64,000 bases of DNA from Henckelia pumila (GCF_033568475.1 NW_027331831.1:7750001-7814000), one strand, 5' to 3'; shown: positions 25,151-39,039, counted from the first letter of the stretch. The notes: a model not told the origin generated them from the letters alone. Made by a program: numbers and translations.

Positions 25151-28100
25151 TGTAAGGCCCTGAAAGATTAAGTTCTTAATTATGTAATTGATATTTAAAT
25201 TCCGAATTTGGAAAAATATCAATTGGATAATTTATGAAAATTAGAGATTTAATTTTCGAGCTGGAAATATTTAATTTGAGAATTTATGGATTTTGAGATT
25301 TAAATTTCGGGATTCTTAAATTAAAATATGAAAATATTTGAATTGAATATGTATGGAATTTAAAAATTAAATTACGAGTTCCAAGAATGAAAGAAGATTT
25401 AATTCGACGGTGAAATCCGAGCAGGGATCAATTTGCAAATATAGAGAAGTTCAAGGACTAAAATGCGATAAAGTCTGAAATTATTTAATTTTAATTCGAG
25501 AATATTTAATTTGAGAATATTTCGAGTTTTGACTTAAATTCTTATATTCTTAAATTATGTAGGATTGAAATTGAATTAAATCGCTTGTCCGGGGACTAGT
25601 TTGCAAATGGCCAAAGTTGAGGGACCAAAGTGCAATTTCCTTGCAAGTGGGCTTAAAAACGTGTAAGCTGGATAATTTCACTCAGCTTTTCAGATCAAAT
25701 TCAGAAGCAAGTCGAGAGAAAGGAAAAGAGAAGGGTTGAAGCCATTTTCAACTTTCAAACCTTGATATCTTGTGATCCGGTTATCCGATTTCAATTCCGA
25801 AAATAGCGCTACGAACCTTGCAACGAGAGTTTCGATTAGAAATTTGTAAAGAAGCAATTCGGACTCAAGACTTTAGCTTTTGGAAATGGAATCAAATAGC
25901 TCAAGGTTGGAGTCATGTCACTTGAAGATGGATTAGTGAACTTGAGCTGAATTGTGAATTGAGTTTGTTGTGTTGATTGTCCAGATTTGGAACATCGCAA
26001 ACACGACTGACAGGTATAAGAAGACATCAAGAGTCAGGAATTTGATACTCGAGAATGATGATTCTTGAGTTGTCCCGCTAAATCACATACTTGACTATTA
26101 TTTGTTCTTGAGTTAGAACTTGATGATGTTATTGTCGATCCATCACAGGTAGTGGATCTTTGAGTTTGAGTCGATATGATTATGATATGATATTATATTG
26201 AATTGATTTTATGCCAAGATCTGAGGCGATCTTATTTTCTAGTCTGAGACGACTACGATAGATGGATATCCATGTCAAGATCGGATACGAATCTTGATGG
26301 CAATGAGTTGAGATGAATCAATTCTTGAGAGCGCGCTATATAAATCGTTTGATTTGAAGTTTTGATTTGAAGTCTTGATTGATATGTGTTGAATTGATAT
26401 ATGCGTTATATTACTCTATATTTGAATTGAAATGGATAGAGTTATCATGTTTATATTTGAACGCATGTATATGTCTTGTATACTGGGAATTATATTCTCA
26501 CCGGAGTTTATCCGGATGTTGTCTTGTTTTGTATGTGTGCATGACAACAGGTAGGGCAAGAGCTAGTCAAAGACGACATTGACAGCTTGGGAGAGAGTTT
26601 AGCACGTGAGAACTCGGGTTTTAGTTGTATTGTCTAGAAACATCGAACATGTTAGAAATATGTTGATTTGAAGTACACTTATACAACCTGATGTAGTTGT
26701 GTATTTTATCGCTTTCTAAATGATCCGTTTGATGTAATAAATGCATGCTTGTATGCTTGAGACTTCATATATGTCCATATGCATGTTTCAGATTTTATAA
26801 ACCATGATTTGAGTTGGTTTTTGAATGATTTGGATTGAAGGTTCGAAGTTTGACAACAAATGAATTATGCAGAATTTCGAACAGGACACGCACGCTCGAT
26901 CGCGTGAACTCTGTTGTGAAAAATACTCGCAAGCGTACGAGTGTCAAGTTTTAATATAGTGATAAAATCAAGTATTGATCCCACAGAGAGTAAAATGAAA
27001 ATATCTAGTACTTGTAATTAAAATAGTCCTAATTTTATTTAGAAAATTAATGATCAGAAGGTTTGCAATAATATAAAATAATCAGGATGTTTTTGATAGC
27101 ACGCACACGACTTTCAGAAATAATCAATCAGAGAAAAATTGTCTAGAGGTTTAGATTTCATCTGGTTTCAACAACAATCAATCCTAATTAATTAATCTTC
27201 ATGAATTTCAATCAATTAATAGCCAATAATAATTAAGTGTATTATTCTCTCTCCCGAGTGCCGAATAAACTATATCAACTACAATTCAATTCCAATATCC
27301 CTATTAAGAATCTACTTGTAGTGATCAATTCAAAACAATGTTCTTTTTAAAAGCTCTGTTAAAATTATACACTCTCCCGAGTTATATAAATAATTAACAG
27401 TGTATTTTCTAATGGTTCTATTCAAAATCTCCTCTCCCGAGTGCCAGATTTCAAATAAATATAACAAATCAATTATTGATCAGATAATTGAAAAGACAAT
27501 CAATTCTAGAAAAAACAATTAATCTAAAAGAAACTCAATTCAATAAAATCAACAATTCATGAAAGTGTCTACACCAGGTTCCATCCGACCTCTAGACTCT
27601 AAAAAATTAGTTCATAATAAAATTCTGAATAAAACAAATCATGTTCAGAAAATTCAACATCAAATCAGAATTTAATAAATAAAATAAAGAAAACAAATCC
27701 GTCAATGTGATGTCGTGTCTGGTCTATCGATCTCCGTCTTCGTTTTTCAGTTAAAGCTCCAGATTCTCCAGAAAATTCACCACGATCAATTCCTGATTTT
27801 CTCTGATATGCGTGCGATTGTGTTGTGTATTGTGGCGGCTCCCTTCTTGTCTGATACGAAATCCCCTTTTATATCGTTACAATAAAAGCCCAGCAAAAGC
27901 CCAAAATTTCCTTTTCGATAATTAAAAGTCCACGCTGAAATCTCGACGGGCGGCCGCTCTAAATATCCAGGCGGGTGCGCATAACATTCTGTCAAAATTC
28001 TCTCGCCTTCACTAAACTTAGCGCGATAGCTCTCTTCCTCCTCTTTATTAGCGCTAAAAGTAAGTGCTAACATTTAGCCCAACAAGAAAACCCATTAAAG

Positions 28101-28630
28101 TTTCTTCTTTTCCTGTTCTTTTATTTTTCCTTTTTATTTTCTTTTCTCTTCTAAATTCTTATTTTCTTCTTCTTTTCCACAACAGTTCAATAATTCTCTG
28201 CAACCACAAAAACAACAAAACACCCACATAAATCTGCTCGAAACCAACAATTAACAATTAAAATAATATATAAATTAAGTGTATAAAATACACTTATCTA
28301 ACTCGCAGGATCGAGCGCATCATGTGATTTTCTCAAACATAGAATTTGATTTTGAGGCCCGCTCGATCGGATGAGTTCGTGGGATCGAGCGCGGACAAAT
28401 ATTTTCCAGACCCGAGAGCTGATGATTTAAGCTCACTCGATCGGGTGAGTTTACCTGATTGAGCGAGGTGCTGACATTTTTTTAAAAAAAAATTTAAGCT
28501 CTTGGTTTAAAGATTCTTTTATTGTTTGATTATTGTTCATTAATCCTTAAATGATTTGAGCCTTTATTAATTAATCATTTTTAGTGATTAATTGCCCCCA
28601 AGATTTGATTAGCAACCCGAGGTCCTCACA
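25151..28630 (+). repeat. 5' LTR of outer element, interrupted
   Basis: It aligns with 34776-46084 over its whole length once insertions are removed, for example at the shared TGAAAGATTAAGTT start and the AGGTCCTCACA end. It is interrupted at 26912-28299. Visible substitutions against the 3' LTR are more frequent than between the chromovirus LTRs, as expected for the older element. Confidence 0.88.
26912..28299. mobile_element. LTR-like insertion (probable solo LTR) in the 5' LTR
   Basis: This 1388-bp block is absent from the 3' LTR, where GTGAACTC runs straight into GCAGGATCG. AACTC flanks it on both sides (26907-26911, 28300-28304), a 5-bp duplication as left by LTR elements. It starts TGTTGTGAAAAATACTCG and ends ATACACTTATCT, so the expected CA end is mutated or absent. 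It contains three CTCTCCCGAG words. The 95-codon frame at 27786-28073 (-) has no recognised motif. Confidence 0.75.
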
Positions 28631-28635
28631 ACAGG

Positions 28636-28647
28636 TGGTATCAGAGC
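28636..28647 (+). other. Primer-binding site of outer element
   Basis: TGGTATCAGAGC is complementary to the 3' end of initiator tRNA-Met. It lies 5 bp after the 5' LTR. Confidence 0.85.
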
Positions 28648-29197
28648 GAGAAAATTCTGGACTAAGATAGAAGAATAGTGAGTGGGGTAGATTGAGTTTT
28701 CTTCCTTGCTTATTTGTATAATAGCATGAGATGATTGAATTACATGTTGAATTACATGCTTTAATTGCTAATATGAGACATGCTTTCGTATTATGAACTT
28801 ATCACATGATACTGTGTTGTACTTGAAAAACATGTTTTAATATTGAATATCACATGCTACCTGAAAATCTGAAGTGATTGGAAGCAGGTGTACTTGAATT
28901 CTTTGACCTTACATGCTTACCTGAATCTCTGAATCGAGTGGAAGAATATGTATTTGTCTTCAGACATTAGAACCGAGTCTTGATCAGAGGTAAGATGATG
29001 AAAAAAGGACTATGAGGTTGATCACAATATCGAGTTGATACATTTGATAAATTTGCTATATGAGAAGAAATCAAATATGATTTTGAACTACGGAAATCAC
29101 TGCATTGAATTGCATTGTAGGAGTTAGTGGAATTGAGAAATGACATTTAACTTCTATTGATTTGATCCGTTAGCTGAACAATCTTGAGAACAGATAT
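28648..29197 (+). other. Outer element interior, left part
   Basis: This untranslated or decayed interior has no coding motif in any frame. It runs up to the solo LTR inserted at 29198. Confidence 0.55.
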
Positions 29198-31275
29198 TGT
29201 AAGGCCCGGGATTATTTAATTTTAATCCGAGAATATTTAATTTGGGAATATTTAGATTTTAAAATTAAATTCTAATATTCTTAAATGAATAAGGATTGAA
29301 ATTGAATTAAATCGCTTTTCCGAGGACTGAATTGCAAATAACCAAAACTTCAGGGACTAAACTGCAAATATGCTTATATTTATCTCCTTTTCATGTGTAT
29401 AATCAGAAGAAAGAAAGGAAAAGGCAGAGAACTTTATCTCAACCTTTTGGACGCCATTTTCAGATTTTCATTCCGCAAAAGCTTCGATATCTTGCGATCC
29501 GGTAGTCAGAAATTCGAAAGAAATATATATCTGTGATCACTGCTCCGAGATCTTCATTTTGGTACAAGTTTCATTCACTTTTCTCAGATTTTATTTTCAT
29601 GCTGACGATGGAAATTCATGATTTTAAGATATATGTGTATATGAGCTGTACCGATTGTATATTCGCAGACGGTTCGAAAAAAGACTGTCGTTCGGATTTT
29701 ATACGATTTTAGCAAGCAAAATTCGAACCCTATCCTATCTGATTATGATGATTTTGATGGTATTGAGATGATATTATGAGTTATCTTGCTTGTTGGATTG
29801 CTTGTGATATTGTTTGGATTGCCGGTTTTTAGCCGTTATGCCGTCGATTCGAAAAATGTCAAGACTTTGATAGTATTGATTGAAAGAAGCAAGGTTTGAG
29901 TTGCATCTGATCTTGTTAGTTATTCGATATGTTATTTCTCAGCTTTATATCGAAGTTGCCGAACTCGAGATCTCCGATTCGAATCGAGAAGGATTTGAAG
30001 CAAGGTTTGCTAGCATTTGCACTTGAGATTGAGTTGAGAAGTTGAGCAGCCTTTTGATATGAATTCTCATTGATGTCATTGCAGATTTGAAGTACTTTCA
30101 GACGTGTCATTGAAAGGTATAAATGACAGCTAATCCAGATGAGATAAAACGCTCGAAATAGCTATTTTTTCGAGTATTCCCTTGTTAATCACATACTTAG
30201 TTATTTATGTGTTTTTATGTGATTAGATGTTTTGATTGCTTTGCTTGCTTATTTGATTAAGTTTTCAAGGTGTTTTATAGCATTTAATGCATACAGAACA
30301 TGTTTCATTCATCTTGAACTCCAGCCTGAAAAGCACAGAGGGTTGAAAGGCCTAGAGTGCATATGACATTTGGAGGGCTGTAGTTAAGTGGCACGGATTG
30401 TAGACTTACTTCCAAAGCCAGAAGACTCACTATAGTTGCACCAAAGTCAGAGGAAATAAAGTATTTGACATCACCTCGATTGGGTGAGTTGGTGTTTGTT
30501 GAAGATTTTATTTTCTCGGGATCCCAAGAACTTATATTCGATTGATATCAGCTTGATAGCCTCTTTTGACATATGCATTGCATTTACGTTTATTATACCG
30601 CGCTTTATGTTGTTTATACTGGGATTTTATTCTCACCGGAGGTATCCAGCTATTGCTTTATTTTGTATGTGTGCATGGAAATAGGTGGGGCAGGAGCTGG
30701 TCAGAAACGACAAGAATAGCTCGAGAGAGAGAGATTAGCAAGTGGTGATTTCGGGTATAAGAAGTAGAGTTGATGTCAAACTTGTATCTTGAACTTGAGT
30801 TTGTTTAGTACTTGGAACATATAGACATATGTTGGTCAAGAACAAGAAGATGTAACGTCTAGTGAGTTGTATATCAAGTCCATGTTTTGTTATTTAATTA
30901 GCTCATGGTTATGCATGCTTATGCTTATATTTTGAAGCATGATTCATGTTTGTAATGTTAGAGGATGTTTGAGATTCAAAACAGGGGCAAAACCTTCATT
31001 TTCCAGCTATTTTGGTGTGGAACCCGAGTCCTAGGAGCGCCCGCCCAGCCAGGAGGCGTGGCCGCGCCTAACCAAGGCACCTTGGGTGCCTTGGCCCGAG
31101 CCTTAGGCGCGCCCGCGCTTAGTTTCTTAAAAAAAAAAATTGTCGATCTTTTTGCGACGTGTTTTTGCATCGCCAAATGTAAGGTTATGCGTCGCCAAAT
31201 GTCCGGTAGTGCAGATTAGCTATTTTTAGTTATTAATCGCCCTATAAGATTTGATTAGCACCCGAGGTCCCCACA
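29198..31275 (+). mobile_element. Solo LTR inserted in the outer element interior
   Basis: It starts TGTAAGGCCCGGG and ends GTCCCCACA, with GATAT on both sides (29193-29197, 31276-31280), a perfect 5-bp duplication. It shares its start, its end and blocks such as CTTGCGATCCGGT with the outer element's LTR but differs in the middle, so it belongs to a related subfamily. An extra GC-rich block lies at about 31021-31120. Confidence 0.9.
31021..31120. repeat. GC-rich hairpin block in solo LTR
   Basis: It contains the perfect 10-bp inverted repeat CCAAGGCACC / GGTGCCTTGG with a 3-base loop, flanked by GCGCCCGCC-type words. Its base composition contrasts sharply with the AT-rich LTR around it. Confidence 0.6.
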
Positions 31276-34200
31276 GATATGCGACGATTTCGGGCAATAC
31301 AATGAATTATTATGAATTTTAAAACCTGAGTAGGTGATGTATACCTTGATTATGGTATACAGATTGTAGATATTTGTCTGAGATTGACTGCAGGTTCAAC
31401 TCATGAAAATGACGATGCATTGCCATAAACCTGAAGTATAAGCAGAAGATCCTTTTGGCTATTGCTGTCATGAGATTGAGATGACAAGGAGACCATCCTA
31501 TATCGAGGGAGCTGCTCTATCAGCTTCGCGAATTTATTAAGCTGAGATTGAGGTAAGATTTTGTATTTTGCTGATTAGCAATACTTGACTTGATTTTGTC
31601 AGAAAACCTCGGATCTCTAGCAAAATAATGATAACTCCTCGATATGGAGAATGTCAGAAATTTACAGTCTTTCAAGATATGGTAAGACTCCGCCAGCTTT
31701 GAATGGAATTTCTATTCTTCTGAATTGATTAATTCAGGTATCAGTTGTAGGCTTTGGAACAAGGTGTAAGACACTCGGAGACCAAAGCTAGCGATTTGCA
31801 ACAATTTATTCTGCATAAATGAATCGACTATCCCTCTTGCTCAACATTGAGATATACCCAGGTAAGGCATTGAATTTATGATGTCCTTGAGATTACGCTA
31901 GATGATTATAGCAGTATAATGATGAAGATACGGATTTTGTTTAGCTACTTAAATCTGAGATGAGTTGATTATGCTAAGTTGATTGAATCCTGAGAAGTGA
32001 TGTTAGTATGCAATCAGGTGAAAGCTAGTTGACATATCTTGAAATGTACTGAATGATGTGATATTATTTTTACATGACGAAAGCTAAGAGTGAGTTTTAC
32101 ATGGACATGTATTAACTGAAATGACTCACTGAGATAGTGAATGAAATGGGATAATGAATCTGATATTTCTCCTCTACTTCTCTAGAAGACGAAACTGAAT
32201 TTTGATGTCCCTTGCTCAAGTGGTAACGATTGAGGTGAAGAACAATAGCGAATTCAGTTACAGTTGAGCCTTTCCTTTTGATGATATTTGATGCATGCAC
32301 TTCTTGATTCGCATGCTATAGATCATTGATGCATTGCATGATCTTAATTTTGAAGCTCCTTGCTATTCAGTATCGATTAATAAATCCTAATTCTGGACAT
32401 TGATATGAAATGAAACTTTGAATATTGAAACCTTAAATTTGAAGTCTTTCTGGTGATCTGGACTGGTGATCTGGAGTTCCTGTTGTACTATCTGAATATG
32501 CCTTAGGACGGTGTCCTAATTGATTAGTGTGTGTAGATATCTTATCGTAAAGTCACGTTGTCAACCTTGATTTGGGGTATATGAGGAATAGTACTGATAA
32601 GGACTTGGATTACCGATGTGATTATTTTCCTTGGCTCGTATTCTTTGATTTATCGAGTCTTGATTTGATTTTTTTTTCACCCCGAGTTTTGAGATGCAAG
32701 TGAGCTGTGTTCACTTAGCAACGATTGTCGTCCAGAATTTATTTGATTTGACGATCCGACGTTGATCAATGTCCTTTGATGCTATCTGATTCTTGATTTT
32801 GAATCAATTTTCATTGGCCATTGTTATGCTATCTTTCATCTAATTGGATATATTGATTCCATATATCGTGATATTATTGGCTCGTAACTAATAGAGACTG
32901 ATAGCATTACTCGATTTGAGTGTTTGATGAATATCAACTTGAAGCTTAAACAGCATTGATATGAGATCAAACGAATAGAATTTGATTGAGAATGCTAAAT
33001 TACGATGTGAGATAAGACAATGAATCAGAATAAATGGAATTGAAGTGAATAATCTGTTGATTGTGCTCGATATTCTTGATATGAAATATCAGATTTTGAA
33101 AAAGCACATTACCACAGAATTAATATACATTCAAGTGTCTCCAATGTATATGAATGATTGGGAAATCAGTACTGATGAACGAAATTGAAAGCAGATATGA
33201 CAGAATTGACTTTGCAATACTTCAATTTCTAATAAATGAAGTAGACAAGAAGAGATCAGATGATCTATGAAACAGATTAGCAACTGTCGAGTCGAAATAT
33301 GAGCAATTATACGAAAGATTTTTCGTTTCCAATTACTCGAATCGTCATGAGTTTGAGATTTGAAGTCAAGTATATTTCGACAAATTCAAGAATGTGTTGT
33401 ATGAGATGTGATACAGATATGAATAGCTAGCTGTGAAGAAGATATTGATGGTATGAGATTTCAGGAATTGATTGCAATCTATGGTCAAGATTAAGACTAT
33501 AGGTTTATTTGATCGATTGTGGCACTGATTTTCTGAATTCTGAGTATTTTGTTGAATGTGAATGCATTGTACCATCCTTGATCGATGGATTGTCTGAGAT
33601 GACTATCCAGAGTTTCGAGAAAATGCTCAGAACTATAGTATCTGATTCGATACTATTTGATTGATTTTGCCACTTGATGATGAAAATTCCTGTGACAGCT
33701 ATTTAAGATGAGAAAAAAATCAAAAATTCTTTGTGTTGAGATAGAATTTTTGACGTATCAATTATCAGACCCGATATGGTTTGAGAAAAAATACAAAATA
33801 TGAAAACTGAATGGTATAGATTACGATAGAACAGATTAGATGAAGTTGAGAATTGAATGATTTTAAAGATGAAACAGAATGTTCAGCGAGAATGTTTGTT
33901 CTGAAGCATTGTTTTATTTTGAAAGAGATTCCAGAACTGATCTGATAATGGATTCTCGTGAGTATTGACACGAAAATGATAATTTCACTCATTTTTGTAT
34001 ACTCTATCGAGTATGAATTGTTTATACATGAGACATGATCCTTGATCTTACTGTGTTAGCTGAAGAACATCAGCTAAATTTGTATCTATGAACTGTATTC
34101 AGATGAGGTCGATCAGTCTTTGAGCTAATATGAATAATTGATACTTATTGTGATTCAGAAAAGGAACAGTTCAAATGGGAAATCATTTAGTGACTACAGA

Positions 34201-34775
34201 AGAATGAAATTAATATGATTACATAAGTGATCAGAAAATTTAAGAAGAAAAGATATCAGAAGAGATATTTATACCTCACAGCATTGAAATGAAGAAGAGA
34301 TACTGATCTTGAAGCTGTGAGTGAGATGACAATATAGACTTGATATATGTTCTTGCAGAACAATATAGCAGAAAAAATATGTCATCATAAAAAATGAATT
34401 ACACTGTCTACGATGTTAGATAAAGTTGAGGGTTCCATTAACATAATTGATCGTACTTCAACCCAAGAAGATCCGATATGTTCTACGTGTCTATATTAAA
34501 GAAGTATCAATGATGTTTTTCCTATGTATTTTAATCAGTCAAGTCAGAGTCTGATATGATTCTGATATATATTGAGTATATGATTAATCCTTGACTGAGC
34601 AAAAGTACAAAAGAAAATAGACACAGAATGAAAAGATAGACTGGAAAGAGATTATGAAGTGATAGAAGAAGTCTGAGATAGATTATTGAAGTGAGAATTA
34701 CTTCGGATAATACAGATTTGATATTCCGATTGAATGTGATTTCGAGGACGAAATCATTCCTTAGCGGGGAGGAAA
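31276..34775 (+). other. Outer element interior, right part, non-coding
   Basis: About 3.5 kb without any open frame over about 80 codons and without recognisable gag, protease, RT or integrase motifs in the frames I read. TGA-, ATG- and GAT-rich wording suggests either a LARD-type non-coding interior or strong decay by C-to-T change. The right end, ATTTCGAGGACGAAATC followed by the purine tract, is gypsy-like. Confidence 0.55.
34764..34775 (+). other. Polypurine tract of outer element
   Basis: GCGGGGAGGAAA directly precedes the TGTAAGG start of the 3' LTR. Confidence 0.7.
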
Positions 34776-36053
34776 TGTAAGGCCCTGAAAGATTAAGTTT
34801 TTAATTATGTAATTGATATTTAAATTCCAAATTTGGGAAAATATCAATTGGATAATTTATGAAAATTAGAGATTTAATTTCCGAGCTAGAAATATTTAAT
34901 TTGAGAATTTACGAATTTTGAGATTTAAATTTTGGGATTCTTAAATTAAAATATGGAAATATTTGAATTGAATATGTATGGAATTTAAGAATTAAATTCC
35001 GAGTTCCAAGAATGAAAGAGGATTTAATTCGATGGTGAAATCCGAGCAGGGATCAATTTGCAAATAAAGAGAAGTTCAAGGACTAAAATGCGATAAAGTC
35101 TGAAATTATTTAATTTTAATTCGAGAATATTTAATTTGAAAATATTTAGAGTTTTGACTTAAATTCTTATATTCTTAAATTATGTAGGATTGAAATTGAA
35201 TTAAATCGCTTGTCCGGAGACTAGTTTGCAAATAGGCCAAAGTTGATGGACCAAAGTGCAATTTCCTTGCAAGTGGGCTTAAAAACGTGTAAGCTGGATA
35301 ATTTCACTAAGCTTTTTAGATCAAATTCAGAAGCATTTCGAGATAAAGGAAAAGAGAAGGGTTGAAGCCATTTTCAACTTTCAAACCTTGATATCTTGTG
35401 ATCCGGTTATCCGATTTCAATTCCGAAAATAGCGCTGCGATCCTTGCGAGGAGATCTTCGATTAGACATTTGTAAAGAATCGATTCGGACTTGAGACTTT
35501 AGCTTTTGGAAACGGGATCAAATAGCTCAAGGTTGGAGTCATGTCACTTGAAGATGGATTAGTGAACTTGAGCTGAATTGTGAATTGAGTTTGTTGTGTT
35601 GATTATCCAGATTTGGAACATCGCAAACACGACTGACAGGTATAAAACGACATAGAGATTCAGGGATTTGATACTCGAGAATGATGATTCTTGAGTTATC
35701 CCGCTAAATCACATACTTGACTATTATTTGTTCTTGAGTTAGAACTTGATGATGTTATTGTCGATCCATCACAGGTAGTGGATCTTTGAGTTTGAGTTGA
35801 TATGATTATGATATGATATTATATTGAATTGATTCTATGCCAAGATCTGAGGCGATCTTATTTTCTAGTCTGAGACGACTACGATAGATGTATACCCATG
35901 TCAAGATCGGATGCGAATCTTGATGGCAATGAGTTGAGATGAATCAATTCTTGAGAGCGTGCTATATAAATCATTTGATTTGAAGTCTTGATTGATATGT
36001 GTTGAATTGATATATGCGTTATATTACTCTATCTTTGAATTGAAATGGATAGA

Positions 36054-38835
36054 TGTAACACCTAGAATTTCTAAAACGTAAATCCGCATGCATAATTAGG
36101 AGAAATTAATTTTAAAATAAGGGTTAAATGAATTTATGTGTTATTATGTGATTTATATGCATGATTTAAGTTATTTTAGCATTTAACCCAAAATTAGTGA
36201 TTTTCGTTATTTATGGAAATTAATTGTTTTGATCGCGTAGACGGGACCGTGGACGGACGAGATACCAAAATATTTAGCCAAAAATATTTTATGAGTTTAT
36301 GAGCCTTAAAAATAATATTTTAAGATATTTTGTCAAGAAAATTTTAGTATTTAATTATATATTTATTTAAGGATTTATTTTTAGCCAAAATAAGTCATTT
36401 TAATGACTTTTATTAATATTTAAAAATTTCCTAATTTTATATTTCGGGATTTTTGGTTGTGTTATCAGATTATTATTATTTACTAAGGATTTTAAATATT
36501 TAGTTAGATATGATTTTATTTCTAAATTATTAATATCCTATTTTAATTCTAATTATCAAAATTTTAAAAAGAAAACCTAAACCTACCCTACCACAAATTC
36601 TTTTAGCCGACAACTTCCTCTTCTTCCACCCTCCTTCACGCCTCCATCTTCATTCTGAAAAAAAAAACCCCATAGCTGATTATTCAAGCTTCATTCTTTA
36701 AAGGTTTTTGGTCCGTTCGTCGTCCCGGAGCCACGTAAACGCATCAACCTTCGTCTATAAATTGAAAAGGCATGTTTAACTCCTTTATTTAACACCATAT
36801 AAGCTATTATGCATGAATGAGATTTTTTGTTTCAGAATTTATTAGCCATGGTTCGAATTTATTGCAAGTATGAATGAATTGTTGCATGTTTTGGTGAATT
36901 CATGATCATAACTCGTTTTTGTGCCTTGCATGGTTCGGTCCAGAGGCTAGGGCTCGAGTCAGTGGTGGGCTAGGGTCCTAGGAAGCCAGTCATGGTCGGG
37001 ATATGGGGCTGGAATGGGCTGTAGCCGTGGCATTCAAGATCTGGTGCACAGATTGCGCAGGTTTAGAGTTCCGGGAAAAAGAGTTCGTTCTCTTTACTCC
37101 GGCCACGGTTTGATGTGAGGTTTGTTGTGTTAGAAACCCCTACGTGTTTACTAAGTCTAGGAATTAATTTCACAGTGATTGATGGTCGGAGAAAGCGGCA
37201 CGATCGAAAACCCCGGCGCTGCTCAGGTCTGCGCGCGAGTCCAGGATAGGCGGACTTGCAGCTGTTCGTTCTCCTTCGTTAGGACTCCGTTTTGGCTGGT
37301 TTTTGGCTTTTTGGAAACTTCTTGAAGTTCTCTAGGTGTATATGGTGGAGCTGCAGCCTTTGGGTGGCCGGAGCTATCCGGCAGCTGGCCACAAAACTTG
37401 CTGCTCGCGCGGGTTAGGAAAGGGGAAAGGGGGGGATCGGGTTTGGGGTTTGTTGGGTGCTGGGTCGGGTCTGAGGGTATGGGTCGGGTCAGTAGGGTCT
37501 AGGGTCGGGTCAAGTGAGTCCAGGTCCGGGTTAGGTGGGCCGGGCTTGCGTATTTTAATTTTAAAATTTTTAATGTTTTAATTGGTTTTTGAGCCAATTA
37601 ATTAGAAATAAAATTATTTGGGCTTCCAAATAATTTTATTTGGGCTTTTTAAATTATTTTTAAGTTAGCCCAATAATTTTATGGGCTCGTGGGCCCATAG
37701 GAATTTTTGGGACAGTCAGTGGATTTTTGGGCCAGTCTAGAATTTTATTGGGTTTAATTAAGTTAATGGGCTTAAATATTTTATTCAGATCCAGTTAAGT
37801 ATAATTAAGTTATTTGGGCTAAGATATGATTATTGGGCTTTAATTTAAGTATAATGGGCTTAGAGTGAGTGACCAGCAGTCTGGACCAACCCATGAAAAA
37901 TAAATAAGTCCGAAATATATATTTAATTATTTTATGCATGAAATTCATATTTTAAGTATAAGTATATTATATTATTAAAAATTAATTAAATATATATTAC
38001 GGACATATTTTCAGTGCATGCATTCATGAAAATTTTATATGATTATGATTATGTTATGTTGAGCAATAAAAATATATTTTTGGTGGAAATTGAAGTATGT
38101 GTGACATAGGGGTGGTTTTCCACCATATGATTCGGTAGTTTTACTACCATAAGGGTGATTATCCACCATATGATTCGGTAGTTTACTACCATAGGAGGTG
38201 ATTTATCACCGCCATCGTACGTTGGTTTATGAGACTGATCAGTCGACACATGAGCGTCACACTTATGGATAGGACCATCTTCAGGTTTCAAATGCATTGC
38301 TCAATTATGTTATGTATGATGAAGAAAGTTATGATATATGTAAGATTTATGATTCAGCATTTATGTTATGAAAAATGTTTCCATGCATGCTCATGTACAT
38401 GTATATGTATTAGTATTTACGTGATGCATTATTTTTAAACTTGTTATAAAGGATTAGACATGTTGAGCCCCTAGGCTCACTACGCTTATATGGTGCAGGT
38501 GAGCATGATGAATTTGATGTAGCTCCTACCGGTGGTGAGGACGTATGAGATCACGGAGCAGTGGACCCCGTGACCGTCGCAGTTTTTAGTTTATTATGAT
38601 TTGATTTTGAAAACATGTTTTATTTTATTATTATTCCGCATATGATATTTTTCAGTAGAGTTATTTATTATTTTAAAATGATGCATGAAATATTTTTAAG
38701 AATTTATTTATTTAATATTTTTTTTAGATTATTTAATATTTAGCATTTTATTTTTATATACATATGTGTATGGGCATGTATGTATAATAGTATTATTTAA
38801 AAAAAAATCCGCATTTAGAAGTAGTAGGCGTTTCA
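36054..38835 (+). repeat. 5' LTR of chromovirus
   Basis: 2782 bp, TGTAACACC...GGCGTTTCA, nearly identical to 42491-45281. It contains the stem-loop array at 38111-38210. Open frames of about 80 codons conserved in both LTRs (37336-37581 and 43774-44019) reflect LTR identity and are not supported as genes. Confidence 0.95.
38111..38210 (+). other. Stem-loop array in chromovirus 5' LTR
   Basis: Five short stem-loops follow each other: 38111-38124 (GGTGG/CCACC), 38134-38148 (GGTAG/CTACC), 38154-38167 (GGTG/CACC), 38177-38190 (GGTAG/CTACC) and 38197-38210 (GGTGA/TCACC). All have 4-6-base loops. The first four form two 43-bp tandem repeats. The same arrangement, with other stem sequences, is in the solo LTR at 5339-5407. 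Confidence 0.7.
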
Positions 38836-38837
38836 TT

Positions 38838-38849
38838 TGGTATCAGAGC
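38838..38849 (+). other. Primer-binding site of chromovirus
   Basis: TGGTATCAGAGC, complementary to initiator tRNA-Met, starts two bases after the LTR. Confidence 0.9.
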
Positions 38850-39039
38850 GCGGTCCTTGGAGGGTGTCCTACTGCCACGGGAAGCTCAGAAATCCTACTA
38901 CCGGTCTGTAAGTTTTAAATTGTTTTCTTATGATTTATAAGGAGCATATGTAATGATTTAAGATTTTCATGTTAGAAAAGTTTTAGAACCCTTAAGTTAT
39001 GCATTGCGATTTACGTAAAGAAATATGTGGTTTTGCAGA

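Noticed and set aside
27786..28073. 95-codon minus-strand frame
   Set aside because: It sits in an LTR-like insertion and shows no recognisable domain.
37336..37581. 81-codon frame repeated at 43774-44019
   Set aside because: It is conserved only because the two LTRs are nearly identical. No homology or start context supports a protein.
39025..39039. Upstream in-frame ATG for chromovirus Gag
   Set aside because: The downstream ATG at 39040 starts the basic N-terminus usual for this Gag type.
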